From Enterobacter wuhouensis (lineage in GTDB: Bacteria > Pseudomonadota > Gammaproteobacteria > Enterobacterales > Enterobacteriaceae), in contig NZ_SJOO01000008.1 of NCBI RefSeq assembly GCF_004331265.1, positions 124,001 to 188,000 on the forward strand: a stretch of DNA of 64,000 nt, written 5' to 3'. The position numbers and the translations under genes are program-made. The notes beneath the pieces are model-generated. The model was given only the letters and a program-made list of their open reading frames with translations. It searched no databases and was not told where the DNA came from. This document shows, in pieces, positions 63,216 to 64,000 of the stretch (positions within the stretch are counted from its first letter, which is position 1; each line of letters begins with the position of its first letter).

Positions 63216-64000
63216 ATGAAAAAGGTCGCGATTGTCGGTTTAGGGTGGCTGGGAATGCCGCTGGCGATGTCATTGGCCGCAAAAGGCTGGCAGGTGACCG
63301 GGAGCAAAACCACGGCGGATGGGGTTGAAGCCGCGCGCATGTGTGGCATCGATGGCGTTGAGCTGCGTCTTGAACCTGAGCTGGTCTGCGATGCAGACGA
63401 CCTGGATGCGTTAATGAATGTGGATGCGCTGGTGATAACGCTACCTGCGCGGCGCAGTGGTCCCGGTGAGTCATTTTATCTGCAGGCGATGCAGGAAATT
63501 GTCGACAGCGCGCTGGCGCACGCTATTCCGCGGATTATCTTTACCAGTTCGACCTCGGTGTACGGCGACGCGGAGGGTACGGTCAAGGAGACTACCGAGC
63601 GGCGTCCCGTCACGGCAAGCGGTCGGGTACTGAAAGAGCTGGAGGATTGGCTTCACCATCTTCCGGGTACCCAGGTCGACATCGTGCGCCTGGCGGGCCT
63701 GGTGGGGCCAGGGCGACATCCCGGACGTTTTTTTGCCGGTAAATCGGCTCCGGATGGGCAACACGGGGTCAATCTTGTGCATCTTGACGACGTCATCGGC
63801 GCAATTGAACTACTCTTGCAGGCTCCAAAAGGCGGGCACATCTATAATATATGTGCGCCTTCCCATCCGTCGCGAAGCACTTTTTACCCGCTGATGGCGC
63901 GCCAGCTCGGCCTGGCTCCGCCGGTCTTTGGCGACGCGAAGGACCCGGGTAAAGGCAAAATTGTTGATGGCAATCGTATTTGTCATGAGCTGGGATTTGA
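63216..64000 (+). CDS. yeeZ: YeeZ, NAD-dependent epimerase/SDR-family protein (cut by window edge)
   Basis: The first 261 codons of a protein of about 274 residues in E. coli. It begins KKVAIVGLGWLGMPLAMSLA (nucleotide-binding loop) and has the SDR-type IIFTSSTSVYGDAEGTVKET and GLVGPGRHPGRFFAGKSAP. The ATG at 63216 has AGGAG seven bases upstream; an ATG at 63210 is too close to it. Diverges from the his operon. The biochemical function of YeeZ is not established. The 3' end lies outside the window. Confidence 0.9.
   Translation, partial: MKKVAIVGLGWLGMPLAMSLAAKGWQVTGSKTTADGVEAARMCGIDGVELRLEPELVCDADDLDALMNVDALVITLPARRSGPGESFYLQAMQEIVDSALAHAIPRIIFTSSTSVYGDAEGTVKETTERRPVTASGRVLKELEDWLHHLPGTQVDIVRLAGLVGPGRHPGRFFAGKSAPDGQHGVNLVHLDDVIGAIELLLQAPKGGHIYNICAPSHPSRSTFYPLMARQLGLAPPVFGDAKDPGKGKIVDGNRICHELGF

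Overview
The window is chromosomal DNA of an enteric gammaproteobacterium, most likely Enterobacter or a close relative. This rests on gene order and on protein similarity recalled from memory, not on a database search. The order yegD-alkA-dgcE-udk-dcd-asmA-yegH-wza...wcaM-galF-[variable locus]-gnd-...-ugd-wzzB-his is the classic arrangement of Escherichia, Salmonella, Klebsiella and Enterobacter. A uge-type epimerase beside ugd and rmlBA between gnd and ugd recall Klebsiella and Enterobacter rather than E. coli K-12.

Layout. Positions 1-8302 hold housekeeping genes: a truncated yegD, alkA, the diguanylate cyclase dgcE, udk, dcd and asmA. yegH (8391-9974, minus) diverges from the colanic acid operon across a 694-base regulatory region with a candidate RcsAB box and a JUMPstart/ops element. 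The colanic acid operon runs 10669-33275: wza-wzb-wzc, wcaABCDEF, gmd-fcl-gmm-wcaI-cpsB-cpsG, wcaJ-wzxC-wcaKLM. Its three breaks wider than about 100 bases are wzc/wcaA and cpsG/wcaJ, filled by two copies of the same long palindromic repeat, and cpsB/cpsG, filled by a REP element.

The O-antigen-type locus lies between galF and gnd, behind a second JUMPstart/ops element. It encodes a complete pathway to CMP-pseudaminic acid (pseB, pseC, pseF and one 858-residue protein joining PseG, PseH and PseI), a flippase (Wzx), a polymerase (Wzy), three glycosyltransferase candidates, UDP-galactopyranose mutase (Glf) and a WbaP-type initiating transferase. The inferred repeat unit starts with galactose and contains pseudaminic acid and probably galactofuranose. 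It would be flipped and polymerised by Wzx/Wzy, with chain length set by WzzB. The core of this locus (about 37.6-45.3 kb) is AT-rich, as expected of transferred O-antigen DNA. Composition switches abruptly near 45300, inside the DUF4422 gene.

Downstream are gnd, an incomplete dTDP-sugar pair (rmlB, rmlA without rmlC or rmlD), ugd, a convergent UDP-glucuronate epimerase (uge), wzzB, and then the whole histidine operon on the minus strand (hisGDCBHAFI) with its hisL leader and attenuator. yeeZ is cut by the right edge. No tRNA, rRNA, CRISPR array, insertion sequence or prophage gene was recognised.

The most notable feature is the PseG-PseH-PseI fusion. Its PseH/PseI junction sits on a run of seven A residues; with one A fewer, the reading frame would end in a TGA overlapping the pseI ATG, a normal two-gene coupling arrangement.
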